Source: an uncultured Gemmatimonadaceae bacterium
GTDB lineage: Bacteria; Gemmatimonadota; Gemmatimonadetes; Gemmatimonadales; Gemmatimonadaceae
Length of the DNA: 17,370 bases
Assembly: GCA_955652265.1 (NCBI GenBank)
Contig: CATPBD010000202.1
Coordinates: 1-17,370 of the forward strand
Reading direction: 5' to 3'
Notes under the pieces: model-generated
The model's input: only the letters and a program-made list of their open reading frames with translations
Told to the model about the DNA's origin: nothing
Database searches by the model: none
Translations under genes and position numbers: made by a program
In this document: one piece after another, positions 6,859 through 15,098 of the stretch
How positions within the stretch are numbered: position 1 is the first letter of the stretch
Layout: each line of letters begins with the position of its first letter

Positions 6859-7386
6859 ATGCAGTCCTACCGCGTAGTGGCCGTCGGTGACCCAATCGCA
6901 AGCGCTGTCCGCAAAACGTTGCGGTCACCGGGCTACGGTCATCCCGCGCACACGGAGGTGGCCACCGGTTACGGGCCATGCCGCCAGTGCCTGAGAACCT
7001 TTGTCGTCGGGAGCGACCGTCGGATACTGTTCACGTACGACCCGTTCTACGGAACCGGAAAGCTTCCGCTGCCCGGCCCCGTTTTCATCCACGAGCACGA
7101 CTGCCAACGATATCCCGAGGATGCGGGCTTCCCGGTCGACTTGCTTTCCCACCGCCTCACTCTCAACGCCTATGGGCGTGGTCAGCGACTGGTTGCGCAG
7201 AGCTATGTTTCCAATGGTGATGCCGAACCTGAGCTCCAGCGGCTGCTCCAGGACCACGAGGTAGCGTATATCCACGTGCGGGATACTGACGCTGGCTGTT
7301 ATGATTTTCGTATCGAGAGGACGAGCGATGAAGAGGGCGTTAATGGCAGTGCGCAATCGAATGGAGGAGGATCCTCCCATGAATGA
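6859..7386 (+). CDS. DUF1203 family protein
   Basis: This is a 175-residue protein of unknown function with the DUF1203 pattern: CRQCLRTF (about residues 35-42), FTYDPFYG, GPVFIHEHDCQRY (with paired His and Cys), and then LTLNAYG. The conserved Cys and His residues hint at a metal site or redox function, but this is inference. No signal peptide or membrane segment is present. The ATG at 6859 is preferred over the in-frame one at 6790, because GAGGAG (6850-6855) precedes it and the family similarity starts here. The last 8 nt overlap the start of ada, and the ada ribosome binding site lies within this gene's Gly/Ser-rich 3' end, so the two are co-translated and probably co-regulated. A link to alkylation stress is therefore suggested by context only. 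Confidence 0.8.
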   Translation: MQSYRVVAVGDPIASAVRKTLRSPGYGHPAHTEVATGYGPCRQCLRTFVVGSDRRILFTYDPFYGTGKLPLPGPVFIHEHDCQRYPEDAGFPVDLLSHRLTLNAYGRGQRLVAQSYVSNGDAEPELQRLLQDHEVAYIHVRDTDAGCYDFRIERTSDEEGVNGSAQSNGGGSSHE

Positions 7387-8452
7387 AGCCGTTGCCTGGG
7401 AGTCCGTACTCCACAGAGACCCGTCTGCCGATGACCGTTTTCTCTACGGCGTCACCACTACGGGCATCTATTGTCGTCCGTCGTGTCCATCGCGGCGGCC
7501 GAAGCGCAACAACGTCGCATTCTTCTCTTCAGCGGAAGCCGCTGAGCGGGCGGGATTCCGTGCCTGCCAGCGCTGCCGTCCAAATCGCGCGAAGTCATCA
7601 AACCGTGCTGTAGAACGCGCGCGGGACTACATCGACACACACCTGGGCGACCTCAGCGAGGAGCGCATCACTCTCGAGCTGCTCGGCGAGGCGTCGGGGC
7701 TCAGCCCGCATCATCTCCAGCGGAAATTCAAGGACGTAATGGGACTGACACCAGCCCAATACATCCGCGCGCGCAAGAGTGAGCGCCTCAAGGGCGAGCT
7801 GAAGCGTGGCGAGACAGTGAGTCGCGCCACCTTCGGCGCGGGTTACGGATCCAGCAGCAGAGTGTACGGCACCGCTGACGCGCAACTCGGCATGACGCCG
7901 GCGACCTATCGACGCGGTGGAGTAGGCGTGCACATCGATTACGTGATTGCCAAGACATCACTGGGCGCTCTGCTGGTGGCGGCAACCGAGCGCGGCGTCT
8001 GCGCGGTAACACTCGGCGACGACGCGAGCGCTCTCGAATTAGCGCTCGCTGAGGAATACCCGGCGGCGACACGCACACGTGCCGCGGCCCAATCGAGTTC
8101 GCTGGCGTCCTGGGTTGAAGAGATCGTCGCGACTCTGGACGGCAGCAGCACACGGGCCGACATCCCGCTTGACGTGCGCGCATCCGCCTTTCAGTGGAAA
8201 GTGTGGCGCGAGCTCCAGAGGATTCCGCTCGGCGAGACGCGCTCGTACAGCGAGATCGCAAGCGCGATTGGATTGCCGAGGGCCGTGCGCGCCGTGGCCG
8301 GTGCATGCGCCAACAACCGTGTTGCCGTCGTTGTGCCGTGTCATCGTGCCGTAAGACTGGACGGTGGACTTGGCGGTTATCGTTGGGGACTGGAGCGCAA
8401 GAAGAAGTTGCTGGAGAAAGAGCGTATGATTCGAGATAAACACACGTCCTAG
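7379..8452 (+). CDS. ada: Ada: methylphosphotriester / O6-methylguanine-DNA methyltransferase and regulator
   Basis: The 357-residue product has the full E. coli Ada layout. An N-terminal zinc/methyl-acceptor domain has Cys32, Cys36, Cys63 and Cys66 (GIYCRPSCPSRRPKRNN and CQRC), where Cys32 corresponds to the phosphotriester acceptor Cys38. Then comes an AraC-type helix-turn-helix region (about 72-180, including SGLSPHHLQRKFKDVMGLTP and FGAGYGSSSRVY). The C-terminal alkylguanine transferase has PCHRAV with acceptor Cys321, the same residue number as in E. coli, after RAVAGACANNR. It removes methyl groups from DNA irreversibly and, when methylated on Cys32, should activate transcription. The start at 7379 is supported by GGAGGAGG 8 nt upstream and by length. 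That ribosome binding site lies inside the palindrome GGAGGATCCTCC (7366-7377). No clear Ada box was found upstream. Confidence 0.96.
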   Translation: MNEAVAWESVLHRDPSADDRFLYGVTTTGIYCRPSCPSRRPKRNNVAFFSSAEAAERAGFRACQRCRPNRAKSSNRAVERARDYIDTHLGDLSEERITLELLGEASGLSPHHLQRKFKDVMGLTPAQYIRARKSERLKGELKRGETVSRATFGAGYGSSSRVYGTADAQLGMTPATYRRGGVGVHIDYVIAKTSLGALLVAATERGVCAVTLGDDASALELALAEEYPAATRTRAAAQSSSLASWVEEIVATLDGSSTRADIPLDVRASAFQWKVWRELQRIPLGETRSYSEIASAIGLPRAVRAVAGACANNRVAVVVPCHRAVRLDGGLGGYRWGLERKKKLLEKERMIRDKHTS

Positions 8453-8462
8453 ATAGATAAAC

Positions 8463-8509
8463 GGCGCCCGTCTATGTTCCCTGCATGGCTACATATGGGA
8501 ACGGGCGCC
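8463..8509 (+). promoter_or_regulatory. Hairpin enclosing the fadI start codon
   Basis: GGCGCCC (8463-8469) pairs with GGGCGCC (8503-8509), and GTTCCC (8476-8481) pairs with GGGAAC (8497-8502). Together this is a 13-bp stem with a 6-nt bulge on the 5' side. The 15-nt loop (8482-8496) contains the ATG at 8485-8487. There is no ribosome binding sequence upstream and no T run after it, so translational control is more likely than termination. The right arm is also coding (residues 5-9 of FadI), so some pairing may be coincidental. Confidence 0.45.
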
Positions 8510-9783
8510 GGGTCGCGATAGTTGCCGGCGTACGGACGCCTTTTGCAAAGGCGGGAACGGCATTCAAGTCAATTTCGGCGATCGACCTCGGCAAGCTCTG
8601 CGTTGCGGAGCTGCTCCAGCGCACCAACCTCGACGGAAAGGAGGTTCAGGCGCTCGTTTTCGGCACCGTGATCCCTTCTGTCCTAGCGCCAAACATCGCG
8701 CGTGAAATTTCGCTTCTTCCTCTTCTGCCCAAGGGTGTCCAGGCATTCAGCGTCAGCCGCGCGTGTGCCTCCGCCAATCAGGCGATAACCGACGCAGCTG
8801 ATCAGATCGCGCTCGGACACCTCGATGTTGCGATCGCCGGTGGTGCGGAATCTCTCTCGAACATTCCGATCCTGCATTCACAGGGATTTGCGGAAGCGCT
8901 CGTTCTGGCCTCGAAGGCGAGATCGTTCCCCGCGCGACTCAAAGCTCTGGCACGCATCCGTCTGAAGGATCTGATCCCCGTCACTCCCGCGATCGCTGAG
9001 CCTTCGACCGGCGAGACAATGGGTCAATCGGCGGAGAAAATGGCAAAGCTCAACGCCATCGCGCGTGAGGAGCAGGACCATTTTGCGCTTCGGTCACATC
9101 GTCTCGCCGCCGCCGGGACTGCCGACGGCAGATTGACGGCCGAGATCATGCCGGTCTATGTGCCTCCGAAATTCGACAGCGTGCTGACCTCAGACAATGG
9201 CATTCGGGAGGATACGAGCTACGAGCAGCTTACGGCGCTCAAGCCCGTGTTCGACAGGAAATACGGCACGGTGACGGCCGGGAATTCATCACCACTGACC
9301 GATGGCGGCGCGTGCGTGCTTCTCATGAACGAAGAGAAGGCGCGCGCATTCGGCTACCCCCCGCTCGGAATCATTCGCTCATACGCGTATGCGGCGCTCG
9401 ACCCGGGGGAGCAGCTGCTCCAGGCGCCTGTGCTGGCCGCGCCAGTGGCGCTCAAGCGTGCGGGACTTTCATTGAAGGACATCGATCTGGTGGAGATGCA
9501 CGAGGCTTTCGCGGCGCAGGTGCTCTCCAACCTCAAGGGATTCGAGTCGAAGTGGTGGGCGGAGCGAGCTGGATTTTCGCAGCCTGTTGGCGAAGTCGAC
9601 CGAGCCAAGCTCAACGTGATGGGTGGGTCGATTGCGATCGGACATCCATTCGGTGCGACGGGCGCGCGCATCACGACAACGCTCCTCAATGAATTGCGGC
9701 GACGCGGTGGGCAGTTCGGGCTCATGACCGTTTGCGCAGCCGGAGGGATGGGCTTCGCGATGGTGGTTGAGAGAACTCGATGA
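8485..9783 (+). CDS. fadI: Acetyl-CoA acyltransferase (thiolase), FadI type
   Basis: This 432-residue thiolase performs the last step of beta-oxidation, splitting 3-ketoacyl-CoA with CoA to acetyl-CoA and a shortened acyl-CoA. The nucleophile is Cys94 (SVSRACASANQA). The second active-site segment is GGSIAIGHPFGATGAR with His387, and the acid/base Cys417 lies in TVCAAGGMGFAMV. MHEAFAAQ (residues 338-345) contains the conserved His/Glu. Length and the start MATYGNGRRVAIVAGVRTPF fit E. coli FadI (436 aa). It begins the six-gene chain; its TGA overlaps the ATG of fadJ (ATGA), the same order as E. coli fadIJ. No ribosome binding site is seen before the ATG, which lies in a hairpin loop. Confidence 0.95.
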   Translation: MATYGNGRRVAIVAGVRTPFAKAGTAFKSISAIDLGKLCVAELLQRTNLDGKEVQALVFGTVIPSVLAPNIAREISLLPLLPKGVQAFSVSRACASANQAITDAADQIALGHLDVAIAGGAESLSNIPILHSQGFAEALVLASKARSFPARLKALARIRLKDLIPVTPAIAEPSTGETMGQSAEKMAKLNAIAREEQDHFALRSHRLAAAGTADGRLTAEIMPVYVPPKFDSVLTSDNGIREDTSYEQLTALKPVFDRKYGTVTAGNSSPLTDGGACVLLMNEEKARAFGYPPLGIIRSYAYAALDPGEQLLQAPVLAAPVALKRAGLSLKDIDLVEMHEAFAAQVLSNLKGFESKWWAERAGFSQPVGEVDRAKLNVMGGSIAIGHPFGATGARITTTLLNELRRRGGQFGLMTVCAAGGMGFAMVVERTR

Positions 9784-12044
9784 GCTCGACCTCCGAAGTC
9801 ACGATCGGCGGGCTCGTGGGAACACGATGGAAACCGGCACTGTCGGTGGAAGTCAGCGATGGCATCGCGATCATCACCTTCGATTTGCCGAACGAATCGG
9901 TCAACAAGCTGAACCGCGCGGTGAAGGACGAGTTCGTGGCGCTTGTGAGCAGGCTCGAGCGCGATACGACCGTTCATGCCGCGGTGTTCATCAGCGGCAA
10001 GCCGGACGTGTGGATCGCCGGCGCGGACATCGAGGAGTTTCTCGCGCTCAAGACCGCGACCGACGCGGAAAGGTTGAGTCGCGACGGTCAGATGCTCCTC
10101 GACTCTGTAGAGCGCCTGCGCATTCCGATCATCGCCGCAATCCACGGCGCGTGCCTCGGCGGCGGGCTGGAAACCGCGCTCGCGTGCCGCTATCGGATCG
10201 CCACCGATCATCCGAGGACAATCCTCGGACTGCCTGAGGTTCAACTTGGATTGATCCCTGGTGGAGGGGGGACTCAGAGGCTCCCGCGGCGGATCGGGCT
10301 CACGAACGCACTCGACCTGATCCTCACGGGAAAAACCGTTCGTGGAAAGAAAGCGCTCCAGCTCGGGCTGATCGATGAGCTGGTGCACCCTTCGATACTT
10401 CGCAGTGTCGCGATACAGCGCGCCCGCGAGGTCGCTGAAGGAAGGCGGAAGAGTGAGCGACATCGAAGCGGGATTAAGGGACTGTTCCTCGACGCGAATC
10501 CCGCCGGCCGAGCCATGGTGCTCCGCAAAGCGCGCGAGCAAACGCTGGCCAAATCGCGCGGACATTATCCGGCGCTCATAGCCGCGATCGACGTCGTTCG
10601 GGCCGGATATGAGAAGGGAGTCGCGCACGGATACCGTGAGGAGTCGCGTCGCTTTGGCGAGATGGCGATGACCGATGTCTCTCGGCAGTTGATCTTCCTC
10701 TTCTTCGCGACGAACGAGCTGAAAAAGGATCCTGGTGTAGAGCCGTCCCAGTATCCCGATCTTCCCGTGTCGGCCTTCGAGCCGTTACCAGTTGAGAAGA
10801 TCGCGATCATCGGCGCTGGGTTCATGGGAGCGGGCATCGCGTCGATTGCCGTAATGCACGGAAGCCTGGTTCGACTCAAGGACGCCGATCACGCGCGCGT
10901 CGCCAAAGGCTATGCAGCAGTTCGTGATGTTCTGAAGGAGCGACTGACAAAAAAGCAGATTACCAAGGTCCAGTACAGTGACTACATGGCGCTGCTTGGC
11001 GGAACCGTCGATTACTCAGGATTCGGAAACGTGGATCTGGTGATCGAGGCCGTCTTCGAGGATCTCGCGGTCAAGCACCACGTGCTGCGCGAAGCGGAGG
11101 CATCGATCCGTCCGAGCGCCATCTTTGCCACCAACACATCTACGATTCCAATCGGACAGATCGCGCAGGCCTCGAGCCGCCCGGAGCGGGTGATCGGCAT
11201 GCACTTCTTCTCTCCCGTGCACAAGATGCCGCTGCTGGAAGTCATCACGACTCCGGACACTTATCCGCAAGTGACGGCGACTGTCGTCGCCTACGGGAAG
11301 AAGCTGGGCAAGACCGTCATCGTAGTGAACGACGGTCCCGGGTTCTATGCCAACCGGATTCTGTCGCCGTACATCAACGAAGCGGGGATTCTTCTCGATC
11401 AGGGAGTCGCGGTAGATATCATCGACAAGGCTCTCGTCGATTTCGGGTTTCCCGTCGGGCCAATCACACTGATCGACGAAGTCGGGCTCGATGTCGCCAC
11501 CAAGGCCGGAAAGATCATGACCGACGCTTACCCGGAGCGAATGCAGCCCGCGAAATCAATTCAGGCAGTCGTCGCAGCCGGCCGCTACGGGCGCAAATCA
11601 AAGAAAGGATTCTACAGCTACGACAAGGAAGGCAAGAAAGGCGAAGTGGATCCGTCGGTGTACGCCATTTTCCTCGCGCCGGGAAGCATTCCCGTAGCGC
11701 CGTCGATTACCTCAGCCCCGGCGGATCCGTCGGCTCGACCAGACATGCCCGCCGTGCAGATTCAGCAACGTACCGTGCTCGCGATGTTGAACGAAGCCGC
11801 ACGCTGCCTGAGCGATGGAATCATCCACGCGCCTCGCGATGGCGACGTCGGTGCGGTATTCGGAATCGGCTTTCCTCCCTTCCGCGGCGGACCCTTCCGC
11901 TACATGGACTCGCTGGGAATAAAGATCGTAGTACAGCGTCTCGAGGACCTCAACGCGCGCTTTCCGGGGAGATTCGAGCCGGCCGAGCTGCTGCTTGACA
12001 TGGCGCGTCGCAACCAGTCTTTCTACGCTTACGAGCGCGTGTGA
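9780..12044 (+). CDS. fadJ: Fatty acid oxidation complex alpha subunit: enoyl-CoA hydratase / 3-hydroxyacyl-CoA dehydrogenase
   Basis: The 754-residue bifunctional enzyme forms a complex with the preceding thiolase. The N-terminal crotonase domain (about 20-300) carries IHGACLGGGLETALACRYRI with Glu131 and LPEVQLGLIPGGGGTQRLPR with Glu153, the two catalytic acids. The dehydrogenase half has the NAD motif GAGFMG (345-350), then VIEAVFED, ATNTSTIPI, and GMHFFSPVHKMPLLEVI with the catalytic His475, NDGPGFYANR, and two C-terminal HCDH-type domains ending in GIGFPPFRGGPFRY. It is about 40 residues longer than E. coli FadJ, partly from an insertion near 660-680 (Pro/Ala/Ser-rich, SITSAPADPSARP). 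It overlaps fadI by ATGA. Confidence 0.96.
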   Translation: MSSTSEVTIGGLVGTRWKPALSVEVSDGIAIITFDLPNESVNKLNRAVKDEFVALVSRLERDTTVHAAVFISGKPDVWIAGADIEEFLALKTATDAERLSRDGQMLLDSVERLRIPIIAAIHGACLGGGLETALACRYRIATDHPRTILGLPEVQLGLIPGGGGTQRLPRRIGLTNALDLILTGKTVRGKKALQLGLIDELVHPSILRSVAIQRAREVAEGRRKSERHRSGIKGLFLDANPAGRAMVLRKAREQTLAKSRGHYPALIAAIDVVRAGYEKGVAHGYREESRRFGEMAMTDVSRQLIFLFFATNELKKDPGVEPSQYPDLPVSAFEPLPVEKIAIIGAGFMGAGIASIAVMHGSLVRLKDADHARVAKGYAAVRDVLKERLTKKQITKVQYSDYMALLGGTVDYSGFGNVDLVIEAVFEDLAVKHHVLREAEASIRPSAIFATNTSTIPIGQIAQASSRPERVIGMHFFSPVHKMPLLEVITTPDTYPQVTATVVAYGKKLGKTVIVVNDGPGFYANRILSPYINEAGILLDQGVAVDIIDKALVDFGFPVGPITLIDEVGLDVATKAGKIMTDAYPERMQPAKSIQAVVAAGRYGRKSKKGFYSYDKEGKKGEVDPSVYAIFLAPGSIPVAPSITSAPADPSARPDMPAVQIQQRTVLAMLNEAARCLSDGIIHAPRDGDVGAVFGIGFPPFRGGPFRYMDSLGIKIVVQRLEDLNARFPGRFEPAELLLDMARRNQSFYAYERV

Positions 12045-12064
12045 GAGGTAGAGCAGCTGCCAAG

Positions 12065-13771
12065 ATGCGTGTCTTCGCCGCTGCGGCGGGACTCACGATT
12101 GGAATTACGTCGTGCACGCCAACCGTCCCAGCACCTGTGAGTCCCGCCTCGTATCCACGCACCCGTCCCGAGCTCACCAACTATAGGGAAACATCACACT
12201 ATAGCGACGTGCGTAGCCTCCTTGATTCGCTGCGAAAGCTCCGCGCGCCACTCGTGTTCGGGTCAATTGGAAAGACGAACGAAGGACGGGAGATCCCGTT
12301 CGTCATCGCCTCGCGTCCAGTTGTCTCCACGCCCTCGGAGGCGAAAAGACTGGGTCGTCCGATCGTGTATGTGCAGGCAAACATTCATGCGGGCGAGATA
12401 GAAGGAAAAGATGCGCTGCTGGCCCTGCTCCGCGACCTGACGTTCTCGAGCAAGCCGAATGCGCTGGATTCGATTGTTTTGATCGCCGTGCCGATCTACA
12501 ATGCCGATGGCAACGAGCGCTTCGCCCCGCAGTCGGTCAATCGGACGGAGCAGAATGGACCGGAGATGGTCGGGATTCGCGCGAATGCGCAGAATCTCGA
12601 CCTCAATCGCGATTACGTGAAAGCTGAAGCGCCGGAGACGCGCGCGTCCCTGGCAATGTTCAATACCTGGGATCCCGATGTCTTCGTCGATCTTCACACG
12701 ACCGACGGGAGCTTTCACGGTTACGCCCTTACCTATTCCCCGTCGCTGAGCCCAGCCGCGGTCTTCGGCGGCGTCTACGCGCGCGATTCATTGTTGCCCC
12801 TTCTTCGGAGCCGCATGCGCGCCCGAGACGGCTTCGAAGTATTCGATTACGGAAACTTCGTCAGTGACGGGCGCGGGCTTGTCGCGGACACGACAGTACC
12901 AGATGGGTGGGCGACCTACGACGCGCGCCCGCGCTTTGGAACCAACTATTACGGAATCCGCGGGCGCATCGCGATCCTGAGTGAAGCTTATTCGCACGAT
13001 AGCCTCGAGCGGCGCATCGCGTCGACCTATGCGTTCGTCAGCGAGATCCTTTCGCTCGTCGGCGAGAAGGGGGCGGCGATCAAGTCACTCACTGCGCGTG
13101 CTGACAGCCAGCCGTTGGCGTGGGGTCGGTCGCCCGACTCGGTGCAGATGGTGCCGGTCCGCTCTGAGCTTATCGCCAGTACGCCGAGGCTCAATGTGAT
13201 CAAGGAAGATTTGGAGAAAACCGGCGACTCGTCTCTAACCCAGCCGGGAGTTCCGCGAGGGGAGCGAAGGACCGGCCGCTACAGAACTGTCCGCATGCCC
13301 GTCTACGACAGGTTCACCTCGACGCTGGATCGCGTGCCTCCGGCGGCCTACGTCATCGCGCCTGAAGACACGGCAGTCGTTTCATTGCTTCGACTGCACG
13401 GCATCCGGGTCGACAGATCCGACTCCGCGTGGACTGCGCGGGGTGAATCGTTCGTCATCGACTCTATCATCACCAACCCGCGGCCGTTTCAGGGACACCA
13501 CGAAGTGCGGCTCAGAGGTCATTGGGAGCGGGGATTGCAGTCACTGCCGCCGAATTCTTTCATTGTCTCCACGGCTCAACCGCGCGGCGCGCTTGTCGTG
13601 TATCTCCTCGAGCCCGAGAGCGACGACGGGTTTACGACCTGGAACTTCTTCGATAGCCATATCCAGAAGGGCGGCAAGTATCCGGTGAAACACATCTTTG
13701 ATCTGCGGCGCGGTCGAGGTGCTGCGCTCCGTCGCTCGTCGGCATCATCGCCACCGTCACTCCAGAACTAA
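12065..13771 (+). CDS. M14 family zinc carboxypeptidase, predicted lipoprotein
   Basis: This 568-residue peptidase (from ATG at 12065) starts with MRVFAAAAGLTIGITSC, a lipoprotein-type signal with lipobox-like ITS-C17, so it is probably anchored in the cell envelope facing the periplasm or surface. The catalytic domain (about 40-330) shows zinc ligands in NIHAGEIEGKDALL (His108, Glu111) and VDLHTTDG (His211), substrate-binding NLDLNRDY (Arg182), and the general base Glu307 in AILSEAYSHD. Residues after about 340 are a less conserved C-terminal domain. An alternative GTG start at 12041 would overlap the fadJ stop as GTGA and add 8 basic/Ala-rich residues; the ATG is preferred for its better signal peptide. 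Its stop overlaps the next ATG as TAATG. The specificity is unknown; release of free amino acids such as proline, for the next gene, is a guess. Confidence 0.88.
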   Translation: MRVFAAAAGLTIGITSCTPTVPAPVSPASYPRTRPELTNYRETSHYSDVRSLLDSLRKLRAPLVFGSIGKTNEGREIPFVIASRPVVSTPSEAKRLGRPIVYVQANIHAGEIEGKDALLALLRDLTFSSKPNALDSIVLIAVPIYNADGNERFAPQSVNRTEQNGPEMVGIRANAQNLDLNRDYVKAEAPETRASLAMFNTWDPDVFVDLHTTDGSFHGYALTYSPSLSPAAVFGGVYARDSLLPLLRSRMRARDGFEVFDYGNFVSDGRGLVADTTVPDGWATYDARPRFGTNYYGIRGRIAILSEAYSHDSLERRIASTYAFVSEILSLVGEKGAAIKSLTARADSQPLAWGRSPDSVQMVPVRSELIASTPRLNVIKEDLEKTGDSSLTQPGVPRGERRTGRYRTVRMPVYDRFTSTLDRVPPAAYVIAPEDTAVVSLLRLHGIRVDRSDSAWTARGESFVIDSIITNPRPFQGHHEVRLRGHWERGLQSLPPNSFIVSTAQPRGALVVYLLEPESDDGFTTWNFFDSHIQKGGKYPVKHIFDLRRGRGAALRRSSASSPPSLQN

Positions 13772-14712
13772 TGCTCCGTAGCGCGTTGCTTTACCTGTCC
13801 GGCCAACAGCAAATATTCCGGTTCGTCCGCAACAACAAGCTCGCCAAGAGTTTTGCCAATCGGTTCGTTGCCGGTGAGACGCTCGAGAGTGCGCTTGTCG
13901 CGGTAAGTCGCCTCAATGCGAGGAGAATCACTGCGTCACTCGATCTCCTGGGCGAGAGTGTGCACAACGAGGCCGAAGCGCGTGCCGCAGGGCAGGCTTA
14001 CGTCAACATGCTCGACCGGATCTACGAGCGAAAACTCGACGCCAATGTCTCTGTCAAGCTCACCGCGATGGGCCTGGACATCTCGGAAGATCTCTGCGTC
14101 GCGATCATGCACAAGATCCTACAGCGCGCGCGCGAGTACCGTACCTTCGTCCGCCTCGATATGGAGTCGAGCGAGTACACAGAGCGGACCCTGGATCTCT
14201 TCGAGCAGAGACTGTACCCGGCCTATCGCGAAAATGTGGGGATTGTGCTCCAGAGTTATCTCTACCGCACCTTTGCCGACGTCGAACGGGCGAATCTGAT
14301 CAAGGCGCGGGTGCGGATCTGCAAGGGCGCGTACAAGGAGCCGGAGACGGTAGCTTACCCGGACAAGAAGGATGTCGACGCGAACTACATTCGCAGCATG
14401 CACGCTCTCATGCTTCATGGGAACTATCCTGGTATCGCGACACACGACCAAGCCATCATCAAAGACGCGAAGCGATTCGCCAAAGAGAATCAGATCCCAC
14501 CATCCACCTTCGAGTTTCAGATGCTGTACGGAGTGCGGCGTGATCTGCAGGACCAGCTTGTGCGCGAGGGATATCGCATGCGCGTTTACGTCCCGTTCGG
14601 AACCCAGTGGTATCCGTACCTGATGCGCCGCCTCGCGGAACGTCCGGCGAACGTCGCGTTCCTCACCGGAAATGTCTTCAAGGAGATGGTCGGCAAACGC
14701 CGCCACAGGTAA
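13771..14712 (+). CDS. Proline dehydrogenase (monofunctional)
   Basis: The 313-residue FAD enzyme oxidises proline to delta-1-pyrroline-5-carboxylate and gives electrons to the quinone pool. Its size fits short PRODH enzymes of the Deinococcus/Thermus type, not the fused PutA. Family motifs in order: VSVKLTAMG (93-101), RLDMESSEYT (128-137), RICKGAYKE (182-190), ATHD (223-226), FQMLYGVRRD, and YVPFGTQWYPYLMRRLAERP (273-292) for substrate and FAD binding. No P5C dehydrogenase is in view, so the second step must be encoded elsewhere. No ribosome binding site precedes the ATG; its start overlaps the peptidase stop (TAATG), so translation likely depends on the upstream gene. The following gene overlaps in the same way. 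Confidence 0.93.
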   Translation: MLRSALLYLSGQQQIFRFVRNNKLAKSFANRFVAGETLESALVAVSRLNARRITASLDLLGESVHNEAEARAAGQAYVNMLDRIYERKLDANVSVKLTAMGLDISEDLCVAIMHKILQRAREYRTFVRLDMESSEYTERTLDLFEQRLYPAYRENVGIVLQSYLYRTFADVERANLIKARVRICKGAYKEPETVAYPDKKDVDANYIRSMHALMLHGNYPGIATHDQAIIKDAKRFAKENQIPPSTFEFQMLYGVRRDLQDQLVREGYRMRVYVPFGTQWYPYLMRRLAERPANVAFLTGNVFKEMVGKRRHR

Positions 14713-15098
14713 TGGGACGATTCCTTCCCCCCGATCACTCGAAGGGTGACCCGAACACGATCGGCGGCTACATGGCCGTGCACGACAGGCCAGCGGCGTT
14801 CGAGGGAAGCGACGGTGCATCCTACAGCGTCGAGATCGTCACCGATAACAGCGGAGACAGGTCGCGCCCATTTGCGGGCTATCTCCTCTTCGTGCGCTGG
14901 CGCGAAGGCGACCCGGTCGCCAGCGGACATCTTGAAACCGAATTCCTCGCTTTCGCCACCACCGAGGACGAGGCGCGACAACTGGTTGGTGCGATGCTAT
15001 TGAACGAGGTTAAGTCACGCCTCGACGAGCTCATCAAGGCCAGAAGGGCCGAGCTTCTCCCCTGGTGGGACGCGATGCACCAAGAGGGTAGCCCTTGA
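14712..15098 (+). CDS. Small uncharacterised protein
   Basis: This is a 128-residue protein that I do not recognise. It is mostly polar and acidic, with no signal peptide or membrane segment. Visible stretches are YSVEIVTDNSGDRSRPFAGY (beta-rich), FVRWREGDPVASGHLETEF, an acidic helix TTEDEARQLVGAMLLNEV, and a C-terminal charged helix ending LLPWWDAMHQEGSP. The start at 14712 overlaps the proline dehydrogenase stop (TAATG) with AGG upstream. A later ATG at 14772 (MAVHDRPAAFEG) is possible and would remove a poorly structured leader. The stop overlaps the TTG start of rsgA. Its place between proline dehydrogenase and rsgA shows it is co-expressed but does not reveal its job. Confidence 0.75.
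   Translation: MGRFLPPDHSKGDPNTIGGYMAVHDRPAAFEGSDGASYSVEIVTDNSGDRSRPFAGYLLFVRWREGDPVASGHLETEFLAFATTEDEARQLVGAMLLNEVKSRLDELIKARRAELLPWWDAMHQEGSP

Noticed and set aside
9354..10628. 424-codon minus-strand open frame
   Set aside because: It lies opposite fadI/fadJ, whose catalytic motifs are intact; composition is typical of a shadow frame.
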